A stretch of 64,000 nucleotides of DNA. Source: Gammaproteobacteria bacterium (GTDB taxonomy: Bacteria > Pseudomonadota > Gammaproteobacteria > Steroidobacterales > Woeseiaceae). A model generated the notes under the pieces. It ran no database searches. It was not told where the DNA came from and saw only the letters and a list, made by a program, of their open reading frames with translations. The translations under genes were made by a program, and so were the position numbers. Below are positions 7,171 to 18,558 of the stretch, piece after piece (within the stretch, counting starts at the first letter, position 1; the number at the start of each line of letters is the position of its first letter). The stretch lies in NCBI GenBank assembly GCA_024640305.1, contig JAHEFG010000043.1, forward strand, positions 1 to 64,000. Direction: 5' to 3'.

Positions 7171-7728
7171 ATGACAACAAGCAGACACCTGGGTACCGAA
7201 GAGCTGGCGCAAGGCCTTGATACTATTCTGCAATCGCCAAAGGACGACGGTGTTTTGCAGCTTATCGTCAGGCGCCCGGACGTTGACCAGCGCGAGTCCG
7301 TCGCTACCGCCCATCTTGATGTCAGCGAGGGTCTTGTGGGTGACAACTGGCTCGCGCGCGGCAGCGGACATATGCCTGGCGGTGTGGCTGACCCGGACAT
7401 GCAGCTCAATATTATGAATATTCGTGTCGCCGAACTTGTGGCCAATGGTCTTGAGCGACGCGAACTCGCCGGTGATCAGCTGTACCTCGATATGGAGCTC
7501 AGCAGCGAAAATTTGCCGCCAGGCACACAGCTTGCGCTCGGCGAAGCCGTCATCGAGGTTACTGCGCCACCACACACTGGCTGCAAGAAGTTCGCCGCGC
7601 GTTTCGGGACGGAGGCTGTGGTCTTCGTCAACTCCGGTATGGGCAAGAGACGTAACTTTCGCGGTATCTGCGCAAAAGTCGTTCAGTCCGGCGACATTCA
7701 CGTAGGCGATATCGCCCGCAAAGTCTGA
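7171..7728 (+). CDS. MOSC domain protein
   Basis: ATG 7171 gives 185 residues; AAAGGA lies 12 bases upstream, a little far. The protein has the C-terminal pattern of MOSC domains: His-Thr-Gly-Cys-Lys-Lys-Phe with the conserved Cys, then Arg-Gly-Ile-Cys-Ala-Lys-Val-Val and Gly-Asp-Ile. MOSC domains carry the molybdenum cofactor or its sulfur in sulfurases and small reductases. This one is stand-alone, with no N-terminal beta-barrel or ferredoxin domain as in the YiiM or YcbX types. The next gene starts six bases after the stop, so the two are probably co-transcribed. A role in detoxifying N-hydroxylated compounds is possible but not shown. Confidence 0.85.
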   Translation: MTTSRHLGTEELAQGLDTILQSPKDDGVLQLIVRRPDVDQRESVATAHLDVSEGLVGDNWLARGSGHMPGGVADPDMQLNIMNIRVAELVANGLERRELAGDQLYLDMELSSENLPPGTQLALGEAVIEVTAPPHTGCKKFAARFGTEAVVFVNSGMGKRRNFRGICAKVVQSGDIHVGDIARKV

Positions 7729-7734
7729 CCGACA

Positions 7735-8319
7735 ATGGCAAACGAACAAACCAGGAGCGTGTTACGCATGCGCAAAAAGCACACGCCGGATGTGCCTGCG
7801 CAGGCAGAACCGGCGGATGGGCTGCGCCTCGTCAATGAGCAGTCTGTGCGCGATGCAATTCTGGCTGCGGTGGTTGCCGTTATCCTGTTCGCTGTTTTAT
7901 GGGCGATGATGTCGACGCTGCTCGGCCGCATTTTCCCCTGGATGACGCTCTTGCTCGGTGTTGTTGTCGGGCTGGTTATTCGTCGAGCCGGACGAGGGCT
8001 GGACTGGCGATTTCCCGTCATTGCTATCGCGATTACGCTGGCCGGATCATTGCTCGCGAACGTCATTGTCGCGGCGGCATTTACGGCCGAGGCCCTCGGC
8101 ACGAGCACCATCGCCGTGCTGCGTGCGGTAACCACGATGACCTGGCCCGTATTTTTCGAAGAGGCGCTGTCGCCGGTGGATATTATTTACGCGCTGTTCG
8201 GCGCCGGTATAGCGGCGTTCTTCTCGCAGCGAAGACTCAACCGTACCGAGTTCCTGGCCGTTCGAAAGTGGGAAGACGCACAGCAAAAACCGCTGCCATC
8301 GTCAGACAGGCATCAATAA
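7735..8319 (+). CDS. Membrane protein of unknown function
   Basis: This 194-residue protein has a charged N-terminal 40 residues, then hydrophobic helices at about 42-62, 66-82, 90-115 and 140-160, ending in a polar tail. No named domain is recognisable. It follows the MOSC gene by six bases on the same strand. Its last 18 bases overlap the 3' end of the convergent HD-domain gene. An inner-membrane location is clear from the helices. The only functional hint is the MOSC neighbour. Confidence 0.65.
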   Translation: MANEQTRSVLRMRKKHTPDVPAQAEPADGLRLVNEQSVRDAILAAVVAVILFAVLWAMMSTLLGRIFPWMTLLLGVVVGLVIRRAGRGLDWRFPVIAIAITLAGSLLANVIVAAAFTAEALGTSTIAVLRAVTTMTWPVFFEEALSPVDIIYALFGAGIAAFFSQRRLNRTEFLAVRKWEDAQQKPLPSSDRHQ

Positions 8320-9339
8320 CCCATTCTTGATTTCAATCGCGCGCCCGGTGAACGACTGCAGCTGTTGTGTCACCAGCTTCTCCAGTTCATGCGCAGCATT
8401 CACTATGCCGAGGAAGTAAGGCGGCTCTCGACGTAGCAACGTCCAGTCACCGCCTTCAATCACTCGCACAAGGTGCGAGATGTTGCTGGCGATTGCATCG
8501 ATGTAAGGATTTTGACCATCGAACAAGACCTCCATGTACCGATAGCAACGATTGAATTTGCGCTGCAGGCGGTCGCGCATTACCTGCTGGTAAAACACCG
8601 GCGTCTTTTTTAGCAGGTCCAGACCGGACTTGTACCGCACCATGTATTCGCCTGGGCTGGCGTTCTCGATTGCGACGCCGCCAACGACAAACTCCCTGTA
8701 AAGTCGATCGCGACATTTCTCGAGATAACAGCGGTCTGCCATTTGCGCGATCAGGTCTGCGGTGCCAACAAGGTGCCCGCAAATGATGTCGCGTGGGTCG
8801 TCGAGTTCAATGTCATCGAGATCGACCTCATAGCCCGTGAAGTGGACAATCATGCTGCTGACAGCAACGTCCCTGGCCATGCCCAGTTCGGGCAGGTAGC
8901 GGCGCAAAAAGTCGGCGCTGCGGGAGACGTGTTGCAGCGTAAATTCTGCACCGTTCACAAAATCGGCATCGCGCTCGTCGTGACGAATATAACCGGAGTC
9001 GTGGAAGAGCGCGGTAACGATAGCCATCTGGGCACGCTGTGCGCCGAGGCGATCTCCGGGTTCAACACTGCGCTCATAACCGGCGATGAGCCGCGCCACT
9101 GCCAGCGTCATGTCCAGTGTGTGCTGGACATCGTGATAGGTGGTATCACAGCCTTTGTAACCGGGAAAGCGGCCGCTAAACAAACGCTCGAAGTCGTAGA
9201 AAGCCAACCAGAGCTTGTCGAAAGACGCGCCTGGAAACGCAGCGCTGTAAAGTTCGTAGACAGCATTGCGAACCATGGCAGGGTTGCTGACCTGCACGGT
9301 ATTGGTGACGTCGTAGTCGTTACGGCGATCCTGAGACAT
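8302..9339 (-). CDS. HD-domain phosphohydrolase-like protein
   Basis: The likely start is ATG 9339 (345 residues); a longer frame reaching 9528 overlaps the xthA gene and looks non-coding. Residues 68-74 are Tyr-His-Asp-Val-Gln-His-Thr and residues 112-114 are Phe-His-Asp, matching the paired histidine/aspartate ligands of the metal-dependent HD fold, close to the cyclic-nucleotide phosphodiesterase type. His and Asp residues around 160-190 could complete the site. The substrate is unknown. No sensor or GGDEF domain is attached, so it is probably a cytoplasmic stand-alone hydrolase. It follows xthA on the same strand after about 115 bases and converges on the membrane-protein gene. Confidence 0.7.
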   Translation of the reverse strand: MSQDRRNDYDVTNTVQVSNPAMVRNAVYELYSAAFPGASFDKLWLAFYDFERLFSGRFPGYKGCDTTYHDVQHTLDMTLAVARLIAGYERSVEPGDRLGAQRAQMAIVTALFHDSGYIRHDERDADFVNGAEFTLQHVSRSADFLRRYLPELGMARDVAVSSMIVHFTGYEVDLDDIELDDPRDIICGHLVGTADLIAQMADRCYLEKCRDRLYREFVVGGVAIENASPGEYMVRYKSGLDLLKKTPVFYQQVMRDRLQRKFNRCYRYMEVLFDGQNPYIDAIASNISHLVRVIEGGDWTLLRREPPYFLGIVNAAHELEKLVTQQLQSFTGRAIEIKNGLLMPV

Positions 9340-9454
9340 GATCTTGTTCTTGTTATTATTCACCCGAATGATACACGGGCAGCATGTGTCCGACAGTGCG
9401 AAAACCGGCAATATGTCATGTCGCTGTCGGCGGTCGAAGGCGCTGTCTGACGAA

Positions 9455-10222
9455 TCAAATATCAAACTCCGCAACCACCGGGGCGTGGTCGGAGGGGCGT
9501 TCCCAGGCGCGAGGTTCTTTATCGACATGGCTGCCGGTGCAGATTGCGGCCATCGACGCGTTTGTAAGGATTAAGTCAATTCGAAGTCCGGCATTGCGGC
9601 GGAAACCTGCCGCGCGATAATCCCACCAGCTGAAGCTTTTTTCGGGTTGTTCGAAGCTGCGAAATACATCCGTTAGCCCGAGGTCGAGAAGCTTGTGCAG
9701 CGCCTCGCGCTCTTGCGGGCTGCAGAGAACGTCATCGCCCCATTTTTCGGCGTCGTATACGTCTTCATCAGCCGGCGCGATATTGAAATCGCCGAGCACA
9801 ACAAGTTTGTCATGCTGGGCCAGCTCCTGTTCGAGAAAGTCGCGCAGTGCTGCTAGCCATCCAAGCTTGTATGCGAACTTTTCCGAGCCAACGGCCTGCC
9901 CGTTGGGAACGTAAAGATCGATTATGCGCACGCCATTCACAGTGCTTGCCAGCACCCTGCGTTGTGGGTCTTCGAAGTTGGGAAAGTCGGTAACCGGATC
10001 AGTTGGCACCGACTTGCTGACAACCGCAACGCCGTTATAGGTCTTTTGGCCACTGGCGATCGACTCGTAGCCAGCTTCCAGCAATGCCTTGGCAGGGAAG
10101 GCATCCGTAAGTTGCTTGATCTCCTGCAAGACGAGAACGTCCGGGTCGTTGGCTGCTAACCACTCGAGCACGTGCGGTAGCCGAACATTCATCGAATTGA
10201 CATTCCAGGTCGCAATTTTCAT
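9455..10222 (-). CDS. xthA: Exodeoxyribonuclease III
   Basis: The 255-residue protein is a full-length member of the exonuclease III family. It hydrolyses the backbone at abasic sites and removes 3' blocks in base-excision repair. The metal-binding Glu34 lies in LVLQEIK, the Asp-Asn pair in LGDFNIAP, the DNA-binding Trp-Trp-Asp-Tyr follows, and the catalytic SDHAPV motif is near the end. It starts inside the stop of prlC with a four-base ATGA overlap, so the two are translated together. Nothing is missing compared with E. coli XthA. Confidence 0.95.
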   Translation of the reverse strand: MKIATWNVNSMNVRLPHVLEWLAANDPDVLVLQEIKQLTDAFPAKALLEAGYESIASGQKTYNGVAVVSKSVPTDPVTDFPNFEDPQRRVLASTVNGVRIIDLYVPNGQAVGSEKFAYKLGWLAALRDFLEQELAQHDKLVVLGDFNIAPADEDVYDAEKWGDDVLCSPQEREALHKLLDLGLTDVFRSFEQPEKSFSWWDYRAAGFRRNAGLRIDLILTNASMAAICTGSHVDKEPRAWERPSDHAPVVAEFDI

Positions 10223-12243
10223 TCAGTAGCTATCCCACATTGTCGGAGCAGAGCGTCGATGTTCGGCCTGCGCCCGCGAAAAGCAACATAGGCCTTCATG
10301 ATGTCACAACTGCCGCCCACCTCGAGGATTTCACTGCGAAACCGCTGTGCAGTATCCGCATCGAACACGCCGGCTTTCTCGAAGGCACCGAACGCATCCG
10401 CGGCCAGGACTTCCGCCCACTTGTAGCTGTAGTAACCGGCGGCATAGCCCCCTGCGAAAATATGCGAAAAGCTATGTGGCAAACGGTTGTAGTCGGGCGG
10501 TGGTATCAGCGCGACTTCGGTTCTGACATCGGCCAGCAAGTCGAGGGCAGTCTTGTCTGCTGAGGGATCGTATTCAGCATGCAGCCGAAAGTCGAAAAGG
10601 CCGAACTCCAGTTGGCGCATCATCGCAATCGCAGCACCGGCGTGTCGGCTATCGTCCAGCTTTTCGAACAAGTGCAGAGGTAGCGGCTCTCCGGTCTCGG
10701 CGTGTGCAGAGCACTGCTCGAGCACCTCGTAGTTCCAGGCAAAATTCTCCATGAACTGGCTTGGCAGCTCCACGGCATCCCAGGGGACGCCGTTAATGCC
10801 GGCGATACTCGGGTAGTCGATGCGGGTCAGCAAATGATGCAGCATATGTCCGAACTCGTGAAACAGCGTCACGACGCTGTCGTGAGTCAACAGGGAGCGC
10901 TTGTCGTTCCTTTCATCCGGCGGTGGGAAATTACACACAAGGTAGCCGACCGGCAAAATAGTTTGCCCGGTGAGGTTCTTGCGATTGACGCAATCATCCA
11001 CCCAGGCGCCACTACGTTTGCCGCTGCGCGCGAACAGGTCGGTGTAAAAGCCGCCGATCAGAACCGACTGCTCGTCGCGAATGCTGTAGTAGTGCACATC
11101 CTTCTGCCACGTTGGAATTCCTTCCTCGCGCTCCAGGGTAACGCCGTAAAGCCGCTCCGCGAGACTGAACAGGCCATCAATCACTGTTTGTGCCGGGAAG
11201 AATCGTCGCAGCTCCTCGTTGGATATCGAGAATTTCTTCTGCTTCAGTTTTTCGAGCCAGAAGGCCGTGTCCCAGGGGGCGAGCGTTAGACCCGCGAACT
11301 CGGTGAGCTCGACCAGCTCTTTCTCGGCGGCGCGCCGGGAATGCGATGCGAGCTGCCGAAGAAAGCCGATCACCTCGGCTGTTGTATCTGCCATCTTCGT
11401 TGCAAGGGAGTAGTCGGCGTAGTTGTCAAAGCCGACGATATTCGCCGCCTCGTGGCGCAGTGACAGAATCTCGGCGATATTGTCGCTGTTGTCCCAGGCC
11501 GGGTCGGCGCCTTTGTCCGATGCGCGCGTAACCCATGCCTCGTACATCGTTTCTCGCAGCGAACGCTTTTCGGCGAGTCGCATGACCGCGTCGTAGGTCG
11601 GATAATCGAGCGTAAGCAGCCAGCCTTGGCGGTCTCGTTTGCGGGCCTCAGCAACGGCGCGTTGTAATGCATATGCAGGCAGCCCCTCGAGGTCGCTTTC
11701 GTCCTCGATGTGCAGGCTCCAGGCGTCTGATGCGTCCTGGACGTTGTGCTCGAACGCTGCCTGCGTCCTGGCGAGCTGTTGCATAATAGCCTTGAACCTG
11801 GCCTTGTCAGTCTCTGGCAAATCGACGCCGGCAAGATGAAAGTCGCGCAAGGCGTGCTCGACGACACTTTTCTTTGCCGGGTCGACGCTGCTCTCGAAGC
11901 CCTTTGCGACGGCCGCATAGGCATTTTGTAAACGCGAGTTCTGAGATAATTCGGTGCCGTACTCGGTCAGTAGTGGCAGGGCCTCATTATAGGCATCTCG
12001 CCACTCAGGTGATCCGAGCACGCCCTGCAGGTGGCTGACCGGCGACCAGACACGCGACAACTTGTGATCCATTTCTTCCAGCGGTACGACGAGCGATTCG
12101 AAAGTAGGGTCATCTGTGTTGTCGAGAAGCTCGTTGAGCTTTTCCCGGTGCGCTGCTATAAGCTCGCTGAGCGCCGGTGCAACGTGTTCAGGCAAAATTT
12201 CACCAAATCGCGGCAGCGATGAGGTGTCGAGTAAAGGGTTGGG
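10219..12243 (-). CDS. prlC: Oligopeptidase A (M3 metallopeptidase)
   Basis: From ATG 12243 the protein has 674 residues, close to the 680 of E. coli PrlC; a longer upstream frame would overlap the gor start and is unlikely. The zinc motif His-Glu-Phe-Gly-His is at residues 462-466, with the third ligand Glu about 25 residues later in the Met-Glu-Asn-Phe helix. The N-terminal two-thirds is helical as in thimet-type peptidases. It degrades short peptides, including cleaved signal peptides, in the cytoplasm. It is divergent from gor over 76 bases and coupled to xthA downstream. Confidence 0.95.
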   Translation of the reverse strand, partial: PNPLLDTSSLPRFGEILPEHVAPALSELIAAHREKLNELLDNTDDPTFESLVVPLEEMDHKLSRVWSPVSHLQGVLGSPEWRDAYNEALPLLTEYGTELSQNSRLQNAYAAVAKGFESSVDPAKKSVVEHALRDFHLAGVDLPETDKARFKAIMQQLARTQAAFEHNVQDASDAWSLHIEDESDLEGLPAYALQRAVAEARKRDRQGWLLTLDYPTYDAVMRLAEKRSLRETMYEAWVTRASDKGADPAWDNSDNIAEILSLRHEAANIVGFDNYADYSLATKMADTTAEVIGFLRQLASHSRRAAEKELVELTEFAGLTLAPWDTAFWLEKLKQKKFSISNEELRRFFPAQTVIDGLFSLAERLYGVTLEREEGIPTWQKDVHYYSIRDEQSVLIGGFYTDLFARSGKRSGAWVDDCVNRKNLTGQTILPVGYLVCNFPPPDERNDKRSLLTHDSVVTLFHEFGHMLHHLLTRIDYPSIAGINGVPWDAVELPSQFMENFAWNYEVLEQCSAHAETGEPLPLHLFEKLDDSRHAGAAIAMMRQLEFGLFDFRLHAEYDPSADKTALDLLADVRTEVALIPPPDYNRLPHSFSHIFAGGYAAGYYSYKWAEVLAADAFGAFEKAGVFDADTAQRFRSEILEVGGSCDIMKAYVAFRGRRPNIDALLRQCGIATE

Positions 12244-12250
12244 CATACGA

Positions 12251-12279
12251 TTGGCTGATGTTCCAGTAAGGCGCAGAAT
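12251..12279 (+). promoter_or_regulatory. Possible promoter of gor
   Basis: TTGGCT (12251-12256) and CAGAAT (12274-12279) are spaced by 17 bases, about 40 bases before the gor start codon. Each hexamer matches four of six consensus positions, so this is only a candidate. Confidence 0.3.
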
Positions 12280-12319
12280 GTTAGCACACGCTATTGATTG
12301 GTTTTCAGGGAGAAAGTAG

Positions 12320-13655
12320 GTGCTTGATCGATTTGATCTGCTTGTTATCGGCGGTGGTAGCGGCGGCATTGCTCACGCTCGGCGAGCGGCAGAGTATGGT
12401 GCAAAAGTCGGCGTAATCGAGTACGGGCCGCTTGGCGGCACCTGCGTCAATGTCGGTTGTGTACCAAAGAAAGTGATGTGGTACACGGCGAGTCATGCAT
12501 ACCACTTCGCGCATGCGGCAGACTACGGGTTCGATGTTGCTGTAAACGGGCACGACTGGGCAGCACTCAAGGCGCGTCGAGACAGCTACGTGCATCGGCT
12601 GAACGGAATTTACGGCAATAATCTCGACAAGAGCGGCATTACAACCATCATCGGTACGGCGAGCTTCGTTGATGCACATACCGTGGCAGTTGAAGGCGTG
12701 CAATATCATGCAGATCGGATCGTCATAGCGACCGGCGGGCGACCAATAGTGCCGAATATCTCAGGCGCTGACCTGGGCATTACATCCGACGAGTTTTTTG
12801 AGCTGGAAGAGCGGCCACAGCGTGTCCTGGTTGCTGGCAGCGGCTACATCGCGGTCGAGCTTGCCGGTGTTTTCAACGGGCTTGGCAGCGAGACACAGCT
12901 GGTTGTTCGCAAGGACAGCATCATCCGCAGCTTCGACTCGATGCTCGGCGAGCAGCTGATGGAGGCGATGCAAAAGGACGGTGTCAACATCAATACGCGC
13001 GTGACCCCCTCGTCTGTAGAACAAACCGATGACGGGCTTATTTTGCACGCGCAAGATGGTCGAATGTTCGGGCCCGTCGATTGTCTTTTGTGGGCCGTCG
13101 GCCGGTCACCGAATGTGGCGAGCCTGGAACTCGGCAATGCAGGTGTGCAGTCGGATGACGCTGGCTTCATTCCGACCGACGACTTTCAACAAACCAATGT
13201 TGAGAACATATTTGCACTGGGCGATGTGACCGGGCGACCGGCGCTTACACCCGTGGCGATCGCGGCGGGTCGGCGGCTTGCTGACAGGTTGTACGGGGGG
13301 ATGGACGGCCGTCACCTCGACTACAAGCTGATTCCGACGGTCGTGTTCAGCCATCCGCCGATCGGTACGGTTGGCATGACAGAGGACGCGGCGCGCGCTG
13401 AGTATGGTGATGCCGTGAAAGTTTACACATCAGGTTTTACGCCGATGTATTACGCGCTGGGTGACAAGAAGCAACGCTCCGTTATGAAGTTGGTGGTTGC
13501 AGGCGCCGACGAACGCGTGCTGGGCTGTCACGTCATTGGTGAAGGAGCTGATGAAATGATGCAGGGCTTCGCGGTTGCGATGCGGATGGGTGCGACGAAG
13601 GCAGATTTCGACGATACAGTCGCGATTCACCCATCAAACGCTGAAGAGCTTGTCA

Positions 13656-13666
<11 letters not shown>
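12320..13666 (+). CDS. gor: Glutathione-disulfide reductase
   Basis: The start is GTG 12320, with AGGGAG upstream, giving 448 residues as in E. coli Gor (450). The N-terminal FAD motif is Gly-Gly-Gly-Ser-Gly-Gly; the redox pair is Cys42-x4-Cys47 in [13 protein letters not shown]. The central Gly-Ser-Gly-Tyr-Ile-Ala-Val-Glu segment and the following Val-Arg-Lys and Arg-Ser-Phe-Asp match the two arginines that select NADPH. The C-terminal His437-Pro and Glu442 are the acid-base pair from the partner subunit. It keeps glutathione reduced in the cytoplasm. Its last 11 bases overlap the 3' end of convergent aroE. Confidence 0.95.
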
Positions 13667-16122
<2,456 letters not shown>

Positions 16123-16126
<4 letters not shown>

Positions 16127-16827
16127 ATTGCGATCAATACAGAGAAGCAATCTCCGGTGACCCGTCTTTTGACGGGGGTGCAGGCCACCTGAGTGAGTGC
16201 AGTTCTTGCCAGGCATACCGCGGTGAAATGATCGCGCTGGACGAAAAAATTCTGCGTGCTCTGTCGTTGAGCGTGCCAGAGCTCAAAATGCCGGAGTTAC
16301 CGGAAGTCGAAACCAGCAACGTCGTTGCACTGCATTCGCGTCGCCGATTTTCGCCGCCCACCTGGTTTGCGATGGCGGCCACGGTTGTCGTAGCTGCCCT
16401 GATAGGCATTCGTTTTGTTGGCGTTGACGAGCAGACGCTCGCCGCAGAGGTGCTTGCACACCTGGACGGAGAGCCCGGTGCCCTGGTCGTCACGGACGTC
16501 GCGGTCAGTGATGAGCGGTTCCGGTCGGTCGTGCCCGCGAGAATTGCCAGTATGGATCGCAGCGCCGGCCTGATTACGTACGCGCAGAGCTGCGAAATAA
16601 ATGGTCGGGATGTACCACACCTCGTTATTCAGGGTGAACATGGTCCGATAACGATCTTGTTGATGCCGGAAGAGAAAATAGCGAACGCGCTGCCATTGGA
16701 AGGCGACACGGTACACGGCGTAATCCTGCCCGTCGGTAGCGGTAGTATCGCCATCATTGGCGCGCGCGAAGAGCGCCTCGAATTAATTGAAGAAAGAGTA
16801 TTGAAATCGGTGACGTGGAGCACCTAG
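16123..16827 (+). CDS. DUF3379-type anti-sigma factor with zinc motif
   Basis: The 234-residue protein has a cytoplasmic N-terminus with His22-x3-Cys26-x2-Cys29, the zinc anti-sigma (ZAS) pattern, plus Cys3. A single membrane helix lies at about 83-102. The periplasmic part ends in a beta-rich domain with a Cys in Gln-Ser-Cys-Glu-Ile and a His-containing stretch, as in DUF3379 proteins. It should hold the sigma factor at the membrane and release it on an envelope signal. It overlaps the sigma gene by four bases. The next gene, a secreted cysteine-repeat peptide, follows after 60 bases. Metal sensing would fit but is inference. Confidence 0.8.
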
Positions 16828-16887
16828 TGCGCTGCCAGCCAATCCAGATGCCCAAGTGGGCAACCAATCCCAGTAGGAGAGTAAATA

Positions 16888-17280
16888 ATGTCCGAGAAGA
16901 AAATAGCAAAACCGATCGCGTTGGCCGTTGGCGCCGCACTTGCGGGTTCATTCGCTTTGTCGAGCAGCCTTGCAAACGCAGATACCGTTGAAAGCCCTTT
17001 CGCCATGTCGACGTTGACCGCCGGCTACATGCTCAGTGCTGGTGAAGGCACTTGTGGCGGTGACAAAGGAGCCAAAGAAGGTGAAGCTACCTGTGGCGGC
17101 GACAAGGAAGGCGAAGCTACCTGTGGCGCTGATAAGGAAGGTGAAGCTACCTGTGGTGGTGATAAAAAGGGTGAAGCTACCTGTGGCGCTGATAAGGAAG
17201 GCGAAGCTACCTGTGGTGGCGACAAGGAAAAAGCTGAAGGCGCTTGCGGTGAAGGCAGCTGTGGTGCTGACAAGAGCTAG
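16888..17280 (+). CDS. Secreted cysteine-repeat peptide, HvfA/bufferin-like RiPP precursor
   Basis: The 130-residue product starts at ATG 16888 after TAGGAGAG. Residues 1-31 are a Sec signal peptide ending Ala-Asn-Ala. A short Pro-Phe-Ala-Met...Gly-Tyr-Met segment follows, as in the low-complexity HvfA family. Residues 64-113 are five copies of a ten-residue unit Glu-Gly-Glu-Ala-Thr-Cys-Gly-(Gly/Ala)-Asp-Lys, with related single units on both sides; there are eight cysteines in all (56, 69, 79, 89, 99, 109, 120, 125). HvfA/bufferin peptides are modified at Cys by MNIO (DUF692) enzymes and bind copper in the periplasm. No MNIO or DUF2063 partner gene is in the window. The unit here is EATCG, not the EGKCG I recall for HvfA, so it may be a divergent or orphan type. 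Confidence 0.65.
   Translation: MSEKKIAKPIALAVGAALAGSFALSSSLANADTVESPFAMSTLTAGYMLSAGEGTCGGDKGAKEGEATCGGDKEGEATCGADKEGEATCGGDKKGEATCGADKEGEATCGGDKEKAEGACGEGSCGADKS
17077..17226 (+). repeat. Five tandem 30-base repeats inside the cysteine-peptide gene
   Basis: Units begin at 17077, 17107, 17137, 17167 and 17197. Each encodes one Cys-Gly repeat. The codon after Cys-Gly alternates Gly, Ala, Gly, Ala, Gly, which suggests duplication of a 60-base double unit. Third-base changes between copies show the array is not a very recent expansion. Confidence 0.9.
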
Positions 17281-17313
17281 AAACGCTCTTTAACAGCAAT
17301 GCGCAAACCAAGG

Positions 17314-17338
17314 GCCCGCGCTGTGCGCGGGCTTTTTT
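17314..17338 (+). terminator. Rho-independent terminator of the cysteine-peptide gene
   Basis: GCCCGCGC (17314-17321) pairs with GCGCGGGC (17325-17332) around a three-base loop and is followed by six T residues. It closes the sigma/anti-sigma/peptide unit 34 bases after the stop codon, before tag. Confidence 0.9.
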
Positions 17339-17422
17339 GTGTGCATCGACCAGGTTTTCGCCTTAACCCCAAAACCATCAGGTGTTAGATTCGGGCTCTA
17401 TTCGCCAACGATCGGAATGTTC

Positions 17423-18019
17423 ATGGCCAGGGAAGTAAAACGTTGCAAATGGGCGGAGGGTGTCAACGTCGACTACATCCAGTACCACGACACGGAATGG
17501 GGCGTGCCGGTATTTGATGATCAGGTGCAATTCGAATTCCTGATACTGGAAGGGGCGCAGGCGGGTCTCAGTTGGTCGACAATCCTCAATAAGCGGCAAG
17601 GTTATAGAAAAGCGTTTGCGGATTTTAACCCGGTGAAGGTCGCACGCTTTACTCAAAAGCGTGTCGAGAAGTTGCTGCTCGATCCATCGATCGTTCGAAA
17701 CCGACTGAAGGTAACGTCAGCGGTCACAAATGCCAGGGCGTTTCTTGCCGTGCAACAAGAGTTTGGCAGCTTTAGCGATTACATCTGGGGGTATGTTGGC
17801 GGCCAGCCGCTACAGAACAAGTTCAAAAATGACGGTGATGTTCCGGCGACGTCTCCGGAATCGGACGCCTTGAGTAAGGACTTGAAAAAGCGCGGATTCA
17901 AATTTGTCGGTAGCACGATTATTTATGCGCACATGCAGGCGACCGGTATGGTTAACGATCATATTGTTGGCTGCTTTCGCCACAAGGAGTGCGCTGCAAA
18001 AGCGAAACAGCGAGGTTAG
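17423..18019 (+). CDS. tag: DNA-3-methyladenine glycosylase I
   Basis: From ATG 17423 the protein has 198 residues; ATG 17417 in the same frame adds two. It removes 3-methyladenine from alkylated DNA. The zinc site is split: Cys in Arg-Cys-Lys-Trp and His in Tyr-His-Asp-x-Glu-Trp at the N-terminus, with His and Cys in Cys-Phe-Arg-His-Lys-Glu-Cys near the end. The catalytic region Leu-Glu-Gly-Ala-Gln-Ala-Gly-Leu-Ser-Trp and the Phe-Val-Gly-Ser-Thr-Ile segment are intact. The gene lies just after the terminator of the peptide gene, so it should have its own promoter. Confidence 0.93.
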   Translation: MAREVKRCKWAEGVNVDYIQYHDTEWGVPVFDDQVQFEFLILEGAQAGLSWSTILNKRQGYRKAFADFNPVKVARFTQKRVEKLLLDPSIVRNRLKVTSAVTNARAFLAVQQEFGSFSDYIWGYVGGQPLQNKFKNDGDVPATSPESDALSKDLKKRGFKFVGSTIIYAHMQATGMVNDHIVGCFRHKECAAKAKQRG

Positions 18020-18110
18020 TTGTCGGTTTGGGTGGCTTGCAATTAGCCGGATGCCGGTGGATTATCAGGGCATTCTGCTAACACCGAATCAGAGAAAAGG
18101 GGGGTCCGCT

Positions 18111-18548
18111 ATGTCTGACCTGTTGGACGACAAACCGGAGTTATCATTTTGGATCATTGGTGCGTTTGCGCTGGTGTGGAATCTTATCGGTCTGGTCTTC
18201 TACTATAGCCACGTTTCAATGACGCCAGATGCACTCGAAGGCTTCACCGAGGCGCAGCAGGCTTTCTTTAGTTCAACCCCCGTTTGGGCAACGACCGCGT
18301 ATGCAGTCGCCGTTACTGCCGGCGTACTCGCCAGCCTGCTTTTGCTTTTGCGTAAGGCCTGGGCCGTGCCTCTTTTTCTTTTATCACTGATCGGAATCGT
18401 TGTGCAGGATCTGCATGCGTTTGTGTTCAGCAACGGGCTTGAAGCGTGGGGCACCGAAGGCATTTACCTGCCGGCGTTCGTCCTTGTTGTGGCAGTGGCG
18501 CTGCTTATGTACGCACGCGGAGCGAAGCAAAAGCGCTTGCTAACCTGA
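18111..18548 (+). CDS. Four-helix membrane protein of unknown function
   Basis: ATG 18111 follows AGGGGGG by six bases and gives 145 residues; the longer frame upstream runs through tag and is not used. Four hydrophobic helices lie at about 11-33, 62-82, 86-105 and 115-137, with an aromatic-rich loop between the first two. I recognise no named domain. It comes after tag on the same strand and ends ten bases from the convergent subtilase gene. Confidence 0.65.
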   Translation: MSDLLDDKPELSFWIIGAFALVWNLIGLVFYYSHVSMTPDALEGFTEAQQAFFSSTPVWATTAYAVAVTAGVLASLLLLLRKAWAVPLFLLSLIGIVVQDLHAFVFSNGLEAWGTEGIYLPAFVLVVAVALLMYARGAKQKRLLT

Positions 18549-18558
18549 TCGATCAGGG

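Noticed and set aside
8743..9450. Long plus-strand open frame opposite the HD-domain gene
   Set aside because: It is antisense to a gene with clear HD motifs and shows no domain of its own.
9340..9528. Extended N-terminus of the HD-domain protein
   Set aside because: The extra 63 residues overlap xthA, lack protein-like composition and precede a good ATG.
17077..17226. Possible CRISPR array
   Set aside because: The 30-base units are directly adjacent, with no spacers, and lie in a reading frame.
17025..17293. Open frames on both strands across the cysteine-peptide gene
   Set aside because: They are frame shadows of the 30-base repeats and have repetitive, implausible products.
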